Below are positions 23,974-49,892 of a stretch of DNA of 64,000 nt, one piece after another. The position numbers and the translations under genes are program-made. Origin of the DNA: Batillaria attramentaria (taxonomy: Eukaryota > Mollusca > Gastropoda > Batillariidae). The notes under the pieces are model-generated. The model was given only the letters and a program-made list of their open reading frames with translations, was not told where the DNA came from and ran no database searches. Position 1 is the first letter of the stretch; each line of letters starts with the position of its first letter. The stretch lies in the NCBI GenBank assembly GCA_018292915.2, contig JACVVK020000036.1:273501-337500 (forward strand), given 5' to 3'.

Positions 23974-24300
23974 GAGCGGTGGTCTAATAGGTAGCGCGTC
24001 GGATTCAGCCGCTGCTCTACTGAACGGCCGTCACCAATGTCATGGCGATGAAGCGTGGGTTCGATCCCAGGTCGAGCTTGTGATATGTGATATCGGTTTT
24101 TCCTGGCTGCAGGGCTGCTCATCGGGGGTTTCTCCCCGGGTTATCCGGCTTTCCTCCCCCAACAAAATTGCAAAATTGTAAAAAAAAAAAAAAAAAAAAA
24201 AAGGATAGGTATTGGGTGGCGCTGCACCGCGGCGACGCGCTTCCTCCGGGGAAAGCAACCCGAATTTCCCGAAAAGGATAATAAAGTAGTTAAAAAAAAA
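23974..24300 (+). repeat. SINE S1, copy 4
   Basis: Full tRNA-like head, internal poly-A 24180-24202, AATAAAGTAGT tail. Confidence 0.85.
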
Positions 24301-24680
24301 TCTAACCCTGACAATGACGGAGGAAAACTTACGTCATGCCCTCCGTCATGCCTTGTTAATAGCATCATGACGTCAGAGGTGGGTCTATCTTTTTTTTTTA
24401 TGTTGTTTCCATAGTAATGGAAACAACATAATAGGACGGGCTAAAATTTCCACGTTCATAGGCAAGCATCTGTGGTACAAACGCACGTCACTGCCGATCT
24501 CCCGCAGAGACGATTATGCAAGTGTAACTCTGACAATGACGTAAGAAAACTTGCGTCATCGATGCTGACGCGTATGGTGTTCCGAACGCAGTTCTCCTCC
24601 TCAGTGAGTGCCGTCTGTGCGGATGTGTGTGCGTGTGTGTGTGCGTGTGTGCGTGTGTGCGTGTGTGAATTGTGTCCGGG

Positions 24681-25290
24681 CCCGTTTCTTCGAAGATACT
24701 TAACCGAATGGCTTCAAATTTGGGGTATCCAAATTTATCAAAATGTTACATTAGACGATTCAAGCGTGTGATGATTGCTTAAGTGATTTGGGAGTTATCG
24801 CCCTTTTGAGACAAGTTGGTTGTCTTTCGTGTACAGGCGTAATATTTATTTAAATCACTCAATTGTTTGGCAGTAGATAGCTTGAATACGGACTCTGAAT
24901 TGACTCACTACTAGAAAATGGTCGCTCTTATAGTTTTCATGTAAACCGAGCCTGAGTTGACATTGCATGTGAACCCAGTTCAGATGCCTATTTCTCCGAA
25001 AATACTAAACCGATCGATTTCAAATTTGGGGTTTCTAAATGAATCAAGATTGTTGAATAGAAGGCCCGATCCAGGTACGATTGCACACATGATTTGCGAG
25101 TAATCGCCCTTTTCAAAAAAAGTGGCTTTCTGGCGTTTAAAGGCGTAATATTTACCTAAACCACTCCATTTTTGGGACATAGATAGCATGAATACGGACT
25201 CTCAACTGAGTGAATTTTGGAGGTTGTCGCTTTTATACTTTTGGCGTAAACCGTACCTGATGAAAGTGCTGGTGAACACACTTTAGATCT
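24681..25290 (+). repeat. Tandem duplication of about 306 bp
   Basis: Block beginning 'ctaaaccgat...tttcaaatttgggg' (24681) recurs at 24987 with matching internal landmarks 'atcgcccttttgag/ttca', 'ggcgtaatattta', 'gaatacggactct'. Diverged copies, no coding signal. Confidence 0.7.
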
Positions 25291-26169
<879 letters not shown>

Positions 26170-26326
26170 TCCCGTATACATGGCATTACAAAAGTACGAC
26201 CGTGACGACAGCAGGTGATTAAATGGAAACAACATATTGGGCTGGTCAGTGGCCATCTTGTTAGGTCTGTGGTTTAGATCTGAAATGCCGGTTGGCCCTG
26301 AATCCGGGTTCAGTCTTGCTCCGTAA

Positions 26327-27129
26327 AGCCGGCTCTTAACTGGGCACTGCGGAGCGCCACTGTGACAGTGCTGTCCACAGTTGTGACACAGTTTGTGATT
26401 TGGGGGGGGGGGGGGGGTTCCGCCGCCGTGCCGTCATCACAGCAACCTGGATTTCAAATAGCCACAACTGTGACTGTGGTTCCCACAACAGTTTCTGACT
26501 GGCTGTACTACGTCACTCGGCTCGCAAACATGGCGGACAGTGCATCTTGAATCGGTTTGTCACCGAGCACAGCTGTGTTCAGTTTTGTAGTTAGTAGACA
26601 CACCGAGCGCAACGACTGTGATGTGCACATGTGTGTTTCGCGCTGTGGCTACGTAACACAGATGCAAATCTGCAGGAAAACGCTATATATTCCTCTTACA
26701 CAAAACGTTGTAGATGACACTCTAGAAATGCTTTAAAATTCACCAAAAAATTCACAAAAATCAGGCAGCCATAGACTCATGTGTAGAGTAAATTTAAACA
26801 AATTCCAATGTTCCGTTTTTTGCCAATGTTGGCAGCGACCACATACCCGCTCATTCCACGGTCGTCTGCTGGCTCCTGTCAGTCCTGTGCCAGCCGCGCA
26901 TGAATACAAAATAGTCCACAAGCCAGCCTCATTTTCACCTAATTTTACTATTACCTGGCATGAAACTTGTTTACAAAGCAAACAAAAAGCACCAGATTGT
27001 CATTCTTTACTCTGCACACAAATTTTAAAAGGGGTAAAGATTTTCTACTATATTTAGCCGAGCTTACTACATGACCCGGAACCTAATACATGTACCGTTG
27101 TGTAACCTGTGCCCAGCTAAGAGCAGGCT
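26327..27129 (+). mobile_element. S6 Harbinger-type MITE, copy 2, with S11 insert
   Basis: Inverted ends AGCCGGCTCTTAACTGGGCA / TGCCCAGCTAAGAGCAGGCT, flanked by TAA (26324-26326, 27130-27132). Interrupted at 26648-27106 by S11. Confidence 0.85.
26648..27106 (+). repeat. S11 element, copy 1
   Basis: 459 bp inserted in S6, flanked by CTGTG (26643-26647, 27107-27111). Inverted copy at 54062-54568. Confidence 0.65.
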
Positions 27130-27148
27130 TAACAGAGACTGAACCCGG

Positions 27149-27371
27149 TGTAGGATCCGGTCCGGTCCCCCCTCTGAAGTAGTCCCCCGGGGGACCAATT
27201 CGTGGCAAAAACTGCTCTATAATGGTCCCCCCTTAGACATCCAGCCTCGTTTTCGACTGGTCCCCCTGGGCGATTTTGGTCCCCCCTCGCATCCAAAATA
27301 GGCCCCCTCTCGAAGTGGTCCCCCTCTTTTCTAACCAATGTAGTCAGTATTTATTTTTAACTTTATTGTTA
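27149..27371 (+). repeat. Ginger-1 left terminal inverted repeat
   Basis: Matches 31410-31640 in reverse, with about three substitutions and two small indels. Contains GGTCCCCC-type boxes starting near 27164, 27224, 27259, 27278, 27317, a GGCCCCC variant at 27301, and a perfect 14-bp palindrome GTCCCCCGGGGGAC at 27182-27195: likely transposase-binding array (inference). Confidence 0.9.
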
Positions 27372-27549
27372 TAGTGTGTGTCAACTCAGTAGAAAACGTG
27401 ACTCTGGATCTCTCTCACTCTCTCTCTCTCTCTCTCTCGCTCTCGCCCCCCACACTTTCTCTCCTCCCCCCATCTCTCAAACACACACACACACACACAT
27501 TATGCACGCACTCACGCACGCGTGCACACTCACTCACGCACGCACGCAC

Positions 27550-27633
<84 letters not shown>

Positions 27634-27720
27634 CTCTTTCGTTATATGTATAATTATTTTCATTTTTGTACAGAGATGTTATTCAAGATGATCTTGAACT
27701 GGGTCAAGGTTACAGTGTCA
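27372..27720 (+). other. Ginger-1 5' interior with microsatellites
   Basis: (CT)n 27412-27438, (CA)n 27480-27500 and 27553-27631. No coding signal. Confidence 0.8.
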
Positions 27721-27902
27721 AATCTAAACTTTTAAAAGTGATTTAACTTCGTAGATTTGCCGTTCTATGTAGCCTATACTTTTGTTTTTTATTTTCTCTT
27801 TTTTTTTGTGGGATGAGAAAACGGTCGCCACTAAAAAACAAAAGTATAGGCTACATAGAACGGCAAATCTACGAAGTTAAATCACTTTTAAAAGTTTAGA
27901 TT
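27721..27902. repeat. Perfect 70-bp inverted repeat upstream of the transposase gene
   Basis: Arms 27721-27790 and 27833-27902 are exact inverted copies around a 42-base loop. The loop motif 'gatgagaaaacggtcgcca' is repeated directly at about 27932-27950. Confidence 0.92.
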
Positions 27903-27945
27903 TGTTTTCTCTTTTTTTTTTTTTTTTGTGGGATGAGAAAACGGT

Positions 27946-28027
27946 CGCCACGCTTCTTGACACGTCACGTGACTCGTGTCAAACATCGCCACGCTTCTTG
28001 ACACGTCACGTGACTCGTGTCAAACAT
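27946..28027 (+). repeat. 41-bp direct duplication with CACGTG palindromes
   Basis: Units 27946-27986 and 27987-28027 are identical. Each contains the near palindrome 'ttgacacgtcacgtgactcg' with an E-box core, 68-150 bases before the transposase ATG. Possible promoter element. Confidence 0.8.
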
Positions 28028-28094
28028 GCCTATAATTATAAGTACACGACAATTCATTCCGTCAACCAGTCTTCGTTTTTCATTGACTATCATC

Positions 28095-30545
28095 ATGGAC
28101 GACACTCTGTATGACAACGTGTTGAACTATTTGAAAAATGGCACTTACCCTCTGACCGCGAAAGGGGAAAACCGTGATGTGACTAAAGTTAAAAAGAGAC
28201 AGTTGAGAAAGACTGCTGCAAAATACACAATTCGAGAGGATGTGCTCTACCACGACGGAATCCTCGTGGCAAAGAGGAACCAGGTTCCAGAGATATTGCA
28301 AGAGTTTCATGACAACTATGTGAGCGGAGGACATTTGGGGATGAACAAGACTTATAAGAAGGTGAGCACCCGTTTTTGTACTCCCAGTTTTAACAGGCTT
28401 TAGAATGGGAACGAGGTTTTGTGTGTTTCTGGTATGTCTGGTATAACCAACACATCGGATATAGCGGCCACTTTTGTCCTGGTGGACGTTATATCCGATG
28501 ACTCCGTATATAACGTAAATTTTCCGGTATAGCCGATGTCTTCGGTATATAACGGACATTTTCCGGATTGAAGACATTTCCTTTGCTGGCTCTCTCTCTC
28601 TCTCTCTCTCTCTCACTCACACCCCCCCCCCCCCACACACACACACACTGTTATCTACCAGTTATCTTTAAGACATAGTATTTATAAATATTTCATTACT
28701 CTTTTTTCTCTCTAGGTCTTGGAGCGTTACTTCTGGCATGGAATGAAACAGGAGGTTGAAGACTACTGCAGATCATGCTGTGTGTGCCAGAACATGAACG
28801 CTTGCAGAAAGAAGCCAGCAGCACCGCTTCACCCCATCCCAGTGCCCAAAAAGAAGTGGAGCCTCGTTGGAATGGACATCATAGGACCTTTGCAGGTCAC
28901 TGACAGAGGTAACCAGTACATTGTTGCCCTCACAGACCACTTTACAAAGTCTCCCGTTGCCAAGGCCATCCCGTGCAAGAGTTCAGAGGAAGTTGCCAGA
29001 TTCATGTACGAAACCATCTGCATCTTTGGCGCGTTTGATTCCCTCATAACTGACCAAGGCCGTGAGTTCATTAACTTTGCGCTTGATATTCTCACCGACC
29101 GTTTCAATATCAACCATCGCATTTCTTCGGCCTACCACCCTGAGACGAACGGCCAACGGGAGAGGGACAATAGGACACTCAAAGACACTTTGGTAAAGAT
29201 CACAGACAATGATGATTGGGATGAACTCTTGCCAGCAGCCCTGTTCGCCTACCGAACATCCGTTCACAAGTCTACACAGTTTTCACCCTTTTTGGCATTG
29301 TATGGTGAGCAGGCAAAACTACCATTTGACGTCACTGGTGATGCCAACGAGCAAGATCTGAACGAAGAAATCATGGACACTATGAAGGGGATTCACGAGG
29401 AAGTCAAGAACAAAATTGGTGAAAACATTTCAAGGGCGCAGAAGAAGCAGAAAGAGTACTATGACAGCAGGCGTGCATATGACCACGGGTTCCGCATCGG
29501 AGACAAAGTCTTAATCATCAATGCTGCACGAGTACACAGAATGGGAGGCAAGATGGCACCAAGATTCGTCGGGCCATATGAGGTCATAAGTGTGTTGCCG
29601 AAGGGTCGACTTCAACTGAAGAACACTAAAAGTGGGAAAATACTGAAGAATCTCTACAATATCAGCAACGTCAAATTGTTCCATGATCGTACACAGGACA
29701 ACGCTGACCCCTCCCATGCTCCACAGGCTGACCCCTCCTATCATCCACAGGCTGACCCCTCCCATGCTCCACAGGCTGACCCCTCCTATCATCCACAGGC
29801 TGACCCCTCCCATGCTCCACAGGCTGACCCCTCCTATCATCCACAGGCTGACCCCTCCCATACTCCACAGGCTGACCCCTCCCATGCTCCACAGGCTGAC
29901 CCCTCCTATCATCCACAGGCTGACCCCTCCTATCATCCACAGGCTGACCCCTCCCATGCTCCACAGGCTGACCCCTCCTATCATCCACAGGCTGACCCCT
30001 CTTGCCAGCCGCCATTGAGAATGAAGTTCCACCCCGTTGATGGTGCCTGGCAAAAGGATCGGGCCTCCAGTTTGAATTTCCCCAGACTTTTCAGGCGGCA
30101 CCCCTCAAGGGAAAGTGTTGAAGTTGACATTACGGCTACACCTCTCGATAGCGTTAGCGTAAAAGGAGATGGGAATTGTTTTTTCCGGTCTGTGAGCTTT
30201 GTTGTTTTGGGGACTGAGTCGAAATATAAGGAATTCCGAAATATCATTTGCGATTGGATTGAAAAGAATGACAAACGCTTCTACGGAACGAGCGCACGTG
30301 AAAATTACGTCGCGACATCAAACATGAGAAACGACCGTACTTGGGCCACCGAGGTTGAGATATTTGCTGCAGCCACCCTCTTGGACACGCCCGTGTATGT
30401 GTTCACAAGAGAGGCTCCAGGCCGACAACCTAGGTGGCTGAAATACGGGCCAGTTTGGCAATCGGCCCCATTGAAAACAGACAGAGCAATTTATATAATG
30501 AATCTTGGACATCACTTTGCTCCTGTTTTTTGTGTCACTCCTTAG
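28095..30545 (+). CDS. Ginger transposase: HHCC-DDE integrase with C-terminal OTU domain
   Basis: Two exons, 28095-28361 and 28716-30545, joined in phase 0 across a GT-AG intron to give 698 aa. HHCC zinc finger: H72, H80, C110, C113; the intron falls between the His and Cys pairs. DDE catalytic core: D143 (GMDIIGP), D202 (TDQGREF), E238 (NGQRERDN), spacing D-58-D-35-E. GPY/F motif FVGPYEVI near 373-380. Residues about 420-520 are twelve 8-residue repeats ADPS(HAPQ/YHPQ) plus a partial one. The C-terminal OTU cysteine-protease domain has KGDGNCFFRS (C577), TWATEVEIFAAATLL and the terminal GHHFAPV (H689). It should cut and join transposon ends at CCGG; the OTU part may remove ubiquitin from host or transposase proteins (inference). 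The ATG is the first in frame after the 41-bp repeats. No frameshift or stop. Confidence 0.88.
28362..28715 (+). other. Transposase intron
   Basis: Contains a short hairpin near 28451-28500 ('catcggatatagcg'), a related repeat to 28565, (CT)n and a C run. GTGAGC donor, TCTCTAG acceptor. Confidence 0.75.
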
Positions 30546-31409
30546 ACCAGAACTGTTAGTCTTCTGCTGTTTTTGTTGTTTCAAGCGTCATGATTTGAGA
30601 CACTGGTACTCAGTCTTGACTGTCTACTTGAAGTACGCTGAAAGCCAAAGGTGGCAACTAGTTTTCATGTCATGGACACTTACTTAATTTTGAAGAAATA
30701 TTTTTCTATGGCGTTGTATAGAAAATATTAGATACTTGGTCTTTGATGTTATTCTCTAAATGCTATTTCCAGTTTAAAAAAATTGACAGGAAATGTGGAC
30801 TTTCATGCATTCGATGACGTTTCATGCAAAGACAGTACGGTAGAAGTTTGTTTTGTACTTTGCTATTGTTATTATTTTGCTCATTTCAGGACAAGATGTG
30901 CGATTAACAATTTATTAATTTACATTTATGTTGCGTTATAAAGTGCACAGCGCTCTGGTTAACAATTTCTGTTGCAACTCTTTGCTATTCATTAACTGTT
31001 TCTTGTTTTATTTCTTGTTTCTTTGACACAGTTTGACTGGACATACCTTTTGAAATAAAGTTTTTCTTGTCAAAGAACGTAAATGTCTATTTCAGGTTTT
31101 GCTAGAGAGAGAGAGATAGAGAGTGGGGGGGGGGGGGGGGAGAGAGAGAGAGAGAGAGAGAATATTGATTGACTTATTTATTTATTGTTTGAAATTCTAG
31201 TAATAATGTTTAGTATTCGGTACAACCATCTCATAAACAAAAACAAAAAAAAAGAACCAATGCAAAAAAACAACTGAAAGAAACAAGAACCAACAACCAA
31301 ACAAATATATCTCACACACACAAAAATAACAACAAGCACATAAATCGGGAAAAAAAAAGAAAAAAAAATGTTCCTATGGCCCTGTGCTTTTGGGGACAAT
31401 AAAGTTTTG
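30546..31409 (+). other. Ginger-1 3' region
   Basis: 3' UTR and A/T-rich interior. G run and (GA)n at 31103-31162. No further gene. Confidence 0.7.
31054..31059 (+). promoter_or_regulatory. Polyadenylation signal of the transposase
   Basis: AATAAA about 510 bases after the stop. Confidence 0.55.
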
Positions 31410-31640
31410 TAACAATAAAGTTAAAAATAAATACTGACATAGCTCTACATTGATTAGAAAAGAGGGGGACCAGTTCGAGAGGGGGCCTATTTTGGATGCG
31501 AGGGGGGACCAAAATCGCCCAGGGGGACCAGTCGAAAACGAGGCTGGATGTCTAAGGGGGGGACCATTATAGAGCAGTTTTTGCCACGAATTGGTCCCCC
31601 GGGGGACTACTTCAGAGGGGGGACCGGACCGGATGCTACA
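31410..31640 (-). repeat. Ginger-1 right terminal inverted repeat
   Basis: Inverse of 27149-27371. Ends CTACA followed by CCGG. Confidence 0.9.
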
Positions 31641-31854
31641 CCGGGACGCTTACAACTCGGGTTGGTTAAATGTAGACGCACCAACTGAGATCCAACCCGG
31701 TCGAACTGGGAAGTGTAAACGGTCTCTATGACTTATGTGACAATGTAGAGTGCTAACTGACAGATGAATCATTGCAGCAATGAATTCGGTCACCTTGTCA
31801 GCATTTATAATTGCCTCTTTATTTTCCCACTAGTTTTGCTCGTGCAGGTAAAAC

Positions 31855-46325
<14,471 letters not shown>

Positions 46326-46464
46326 GCACTGTGATGAAGCAGTTTTGAATTTGTCGTTACGTCTTTTACGTTGTTTGGTTTTGTTTGTTTGTCTGGTTGG
46401 TTAGTTGGTTGGTTGGTTGGTTGGTGGTGCTGTTGTTGTAACTTGTTTTTTTTTCGGGGGGTGT

Positions 46465-46495
<31 letters not shown>

Positions 46496-46546
46496 GTGTT
46501 GTTGTTGTTGTTGTGTGTTGTTGTTGTTGTTGTTGTTGTTGTTGTG

Positions 46547-46579
<33 letters not shown>

Positions 46580-46610
46580 GTGTTGTGTGTTGTTGTTGTT
46601 GTTGTTGTTG

Positions 46611-46670
<60 letters not shown>

Positions 46671-47363
46671 TTGTTTTTGTGTTTGTTGTTTTTGCTTTTT
46701 TTCGGGGCCCATAGGAGGGGAGGGGGAGGTTAAAATGTGAATAATGGTACTTTGATCAATGGTGTGATAATCTGGATACAATACAATAAGACGCGTACTT
46801 TTGTCTCTGAACAATTGCTGCATTAAGTGATGGTGGTTTCGGTTGTTGTTGTTGTTGTTGTTGTTGTTTGTGGATGTTATTGTTGTTGTTGTCGTGTGTG
46901 TGTCTGGGCCCAACGCCCTCCCCCCTCCCCCTTCCTCCTTCCTTCCCCTCACGCACTCATCCCCTGTCTCTCTCGTCCGGCCCTGCATACCCCACGCCTG
47001 TCTTCATCCCTTGTCTATTACAAAGGCCATATCACCAAACCAGCCATAACAAAACCTCCTCATTATACTGCTCCCCCAAGTCGTATACACAACACTCAGT
47101 CTCAGCACTGACTGTCTAAACCTTCCTGCCAGTTTAAATGTTGTTTTTGTTGTTTATTTACTCTGTTGTTTATAAGCAAAATGACACAATCTTTTCTCCC
47201 AACATAGTCACAACCTCTGTTGACAAAGTCATGCAATTTCAAAGATGAGACTTAAAAATTGACTGGGATACACTCATTTGAATGGAAGCATGGGTGATTT
47301 TTTACCCACGGGGTATGGCGAAGGTTAAATGTCCCGACTCTCTGATCCGACAGTCGCAATAAA
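46326..47363 (+). other. ALP: 3' UTR of gene C
   Basis: (TTG)n/(TG)n 46436-46664, TTG near 46846-46890, C-rich block 46916-46950. Candidate AATAAA at 47358-47363. Confidence 0.6.
47358..47363 (+). promoter_or_regulatory. ALP: Candidate polyadenylation signal of gene C
   Basis: AATAAA about 1 kb after the stop, followed by T-rich then A-rich sequence. Confidence 0.4.
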
Positions 47364-47510
47364 TTTGTTTTTAAAAAAAAATCAAAGGAACTTTGCTTGG
47401 GGAGTAGGCGAAAACGCCACCAAGTGATCTTCTTTTGTCAAGAGGTTTTGTTTGATGGCCCAATCTTCATGATTTTTATGCTCACAGATCAATCCAAGCT
47501 GTTGTCATGG

Positions 47511-47674
47511 GTGTGTGGGTGGGGGTTTTGGGGGGTTTAACGTCCTTTTCCACCACATACGGGTGATAGCAAAGACGGGGCAACGATGAGAAAGCCAGCA
47601 CAAATATTTGGCCCCAGCCGGGGTACGAACTCACGACCCGAGCATTAGAAGTCCGACGCTCTGCCATTCGGCCA
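47511..47674 (-). repeat. SINE S4 copy
   Basis: Flanked by 'gttgtc(a/g)tgg' duplicates. Confidence 0.85.
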
Positions 47675-48262
47675 TGTTGTCGTGGTGTCTGTCATGACAC
47701 CACTAAGACACCTGCACAGTGACAGCATCCAAATGCCGACACTGAGCCAACAGAAGTGTACTCACTGAGGGGGCCAATAACCTGAGCGAGAGTGTCGTGC
47801 CAACAGTCGACAGTTCGAAAGTGTAATCAACATTGTACCGCATGAAGAGCTGTACTAATCATCAAGATAGAGTAATTCGAGCGTACAGGCAAACTTACAA
47901 GCGAAACTGTTCCAAAACATAAGCTTTCTTAGTCAAACATGCATGGGAATAGCGCGTGTAAAGAAGATCGTACAAAGAGGTCGAAAGTGATGTTGGGTGT
48001 AATGGTATGATACTACTAAAGGATATTCGTACAGCGGATATACAAGAGCGATCTAGGCATTTAATTCTCGTCACGGAGAGGAAAAGGACACGCTTCCTTC
48101 CTGTGAAATAGAACAGGCCCGCAGTGAATGACAGGACGAGAGCGATTGGCTAAAATATTATGCCTGTAGAGAGGGTCGGGGGAAACAATGACTTTGACTT
48201 TTAACTTGGTTTGATCGGATCCTGCCGAACAACTACACCGCTAGTTTTTTTTGTTGTTTTTG

Positions 48263-48297
<35 letters not shown>

Positions 48298-48579
48298 TTT
48301 TTGTTTTTTTGAGGGGGGGGGGTAGTTTTTTAGTTTTGTTGTTGTTGTTGTTGTTAGTTGTTTTTTGTTGTTGTTGTTGTTTTAAATATTTTTTAACCGT
48401 TTTGAGTGTCGTGCAATATTGACAAAAGCCTGGCGGGAGTGTAGATCCATGAGATAACGCATATTATTTGATCCCCAACATCTGTTATAATCCATGCATT
48501 TTGCGAAGCGTGCAGTACTTCCAAGCAGTCGCCCGCCCACAGTTGTATATAATACTGTACATAAAATATCATTCATTGC
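47675..48579. other. Intergenic, nothing recognised
   Basis: Only (GT)n and TTG tracts near 48265-48380. Confidence 0.55.
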
Positions 48580-49245
48580 AGTACTCCTGGCTGGCTGCCC
48601 TCAGTTCCTCCTAAACAAACTCCAAAAGGTTCAGAATGCTGCCGCTTGCTTAGTTCTTAAAGCAAAGAAATCTGATCACTTCACACCCCTTCTTCGCACT
48701 CTGCACTGGTTGCCTGTGTCTTCTAGAATTCAATACAAGATTTCATCCCTTACGTACAACTGTGTTACCTCTTCCTGTCCTCCATATCTGTCTTCATTGC
48801 TTCAGCTTTACACTCCCTCTTGACAACTTCGTGCTGCTGCTGGCATTCGGAAACTCCGTGTCCCTTATGTCAAGACAAAGACGTTTTGGTCAGCGTAGTT
48901 ATTCATACCAGGGTCCGACTTGTTGGAATGATCTCCCAGTCTCGATCAGATATGCAGACACAAAACTATCTTTCAAAACAAATCTGAAAACCCACCTCTT
49001 CACAGCCTTCAACCAGTAACTGTTGCCACATCATCATCTTGCTGGTGGCGTGTGTGTGTGTGTGTGTGGGGGGGGGGGGGGGCAGAGGCACCCCGTGTAT
49101 GATGCTACATATTATGTGTTTGTAGTGAAATGTATGTGTGGAGGCATGTTGCGTGTATTTCTCGGTGAGTGAGTGTGTGTTCCTTGTAAGGCGCCCTGAG
49201 CTCCTGCGAGAAGGAGGGCGTCCCTTAAGTACCCATTCTGTTCTG
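48580..49245 (+). pseudogene. LINE (CR1/L2-like) reverse transcriptase C-terminus and 3' UTR
   Basis: Translation gives LLNKLQKVQNAAACLVLKAK and LLRTLHWLPVSSRIQYKI, then, after an in-frame stop near 48822 and a frameshift near 48885, RSYSYQGPTCWNDLPVSIRY and KTHLFTAFNQ. This is the widespread C-terminal part of CR1/L2-clade ORF2. The 3' UTR ends 'ggcgccctgagctcctgcga' and a short TTCTG repeat. Dead copy. Confidence 0.85.
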
Positions 49246-49739
49246 TTAAAACTAATAATATAACCTTATAATGGAAAATTTAACCGTCAGATCAACCCAA
49301 TATTTGGGATCAGAGTTAATCGAAAGCTGCTCTACAAATCCGTTACAAGCGTTTCTCTGCAACTATTACAGTCGCGATTCTAACAAAAAAAAAAAGGGAC
49401 ACCTCTCGTATTATGGTATGGTGGTATGGTAGACTTCTCCTCGGCGCACATATCCATCTCTGCTGAAATGTTCTCGGCGCCGCAGGGTTGGAGGACGGAG
49501 CAGTGAAAGCCTGCTGCAGCTAAGCGCTACTTTATGTGCAAACCTCCACCCTGCTATTCACTCTGGTGCGTGCGACAGTATTTCTGTTTACCACGACACC
49601 GGCCACAGCCTACTCTTCTTGGAAAGATGAACGTGGGATTTTTAGCGTGCGCACTTGATGTATGTGTGTGCGTGTGTACACGAAGGCGAGACAGGCACCG
49701 TAAACGAGTCTGCACATGGATTTGACTCGATATGGTAAG

Positions 49740-49835
49740 GAAAAATCCCACCATATTCCTGCCCACCGGGGACTCGAACCAGGCAGCTCAGGATCCGAAA
49801 TCGGATGCCTTAACCACTAGACCAAATCCCCTTAT
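49740..49835 (-). repeat. tRNA-derived SINE fragment
   Basis: Minus strand reads 'gggatttggtctagtggtta' then a B-box 'ggttcgagtcccc'. The 3' half does not pair with the 5' end as an acceptor stem, so not a tRNA gene. Confidence 0.6.
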
Positions 49836-49892
49836 ATAGATCTTTGCGATCTTGTCTTGCAAAAGAGAAAGGGGCCGGTGTAAGGAAACCGC

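Larger units (their letters stand above)
27149..31640 (+). mobile_element. Complete Ginger-type DNA transposon (Ginger-1), integrase-OTU
   Basis: 4492 bp, termini TGTAGGATCCGGTCC and its inverse, flanked by CCGG (27145-27148, 31641-31644). TIRs are 27149-27371 and 31410-31640. Between them are one spliced intact gene (28095-30545) and its AATAAA (31054-31059). The integrase-like protein with TIRs and a 4-bp duplication fits the Ginger superfamily, cut-and-paste transposons whose transposase is related to the Ty3/Gypsy integrase (family assignment from memory). There are no LTRs, reverse transcriptase or gag, so it is not an LTR retrotransposon. TIR similarity (a few substitutions and short indels) and an open reading frame suggest recent activity (inference). 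Confidence 0.88.

Noticed and set aside
29511..30101. Minus-strand ORFs opposite the transposase linker
   Set aside because: Shadow of the 24-bp repeats in the real plus-strand gene.
27149..31640. LTR retrotransposon or endogenous retrovirus
   Set aside because: Terminal repeats are inverted, not direct; no gag, protease or reverse transcriptase, and no primer-binding site.
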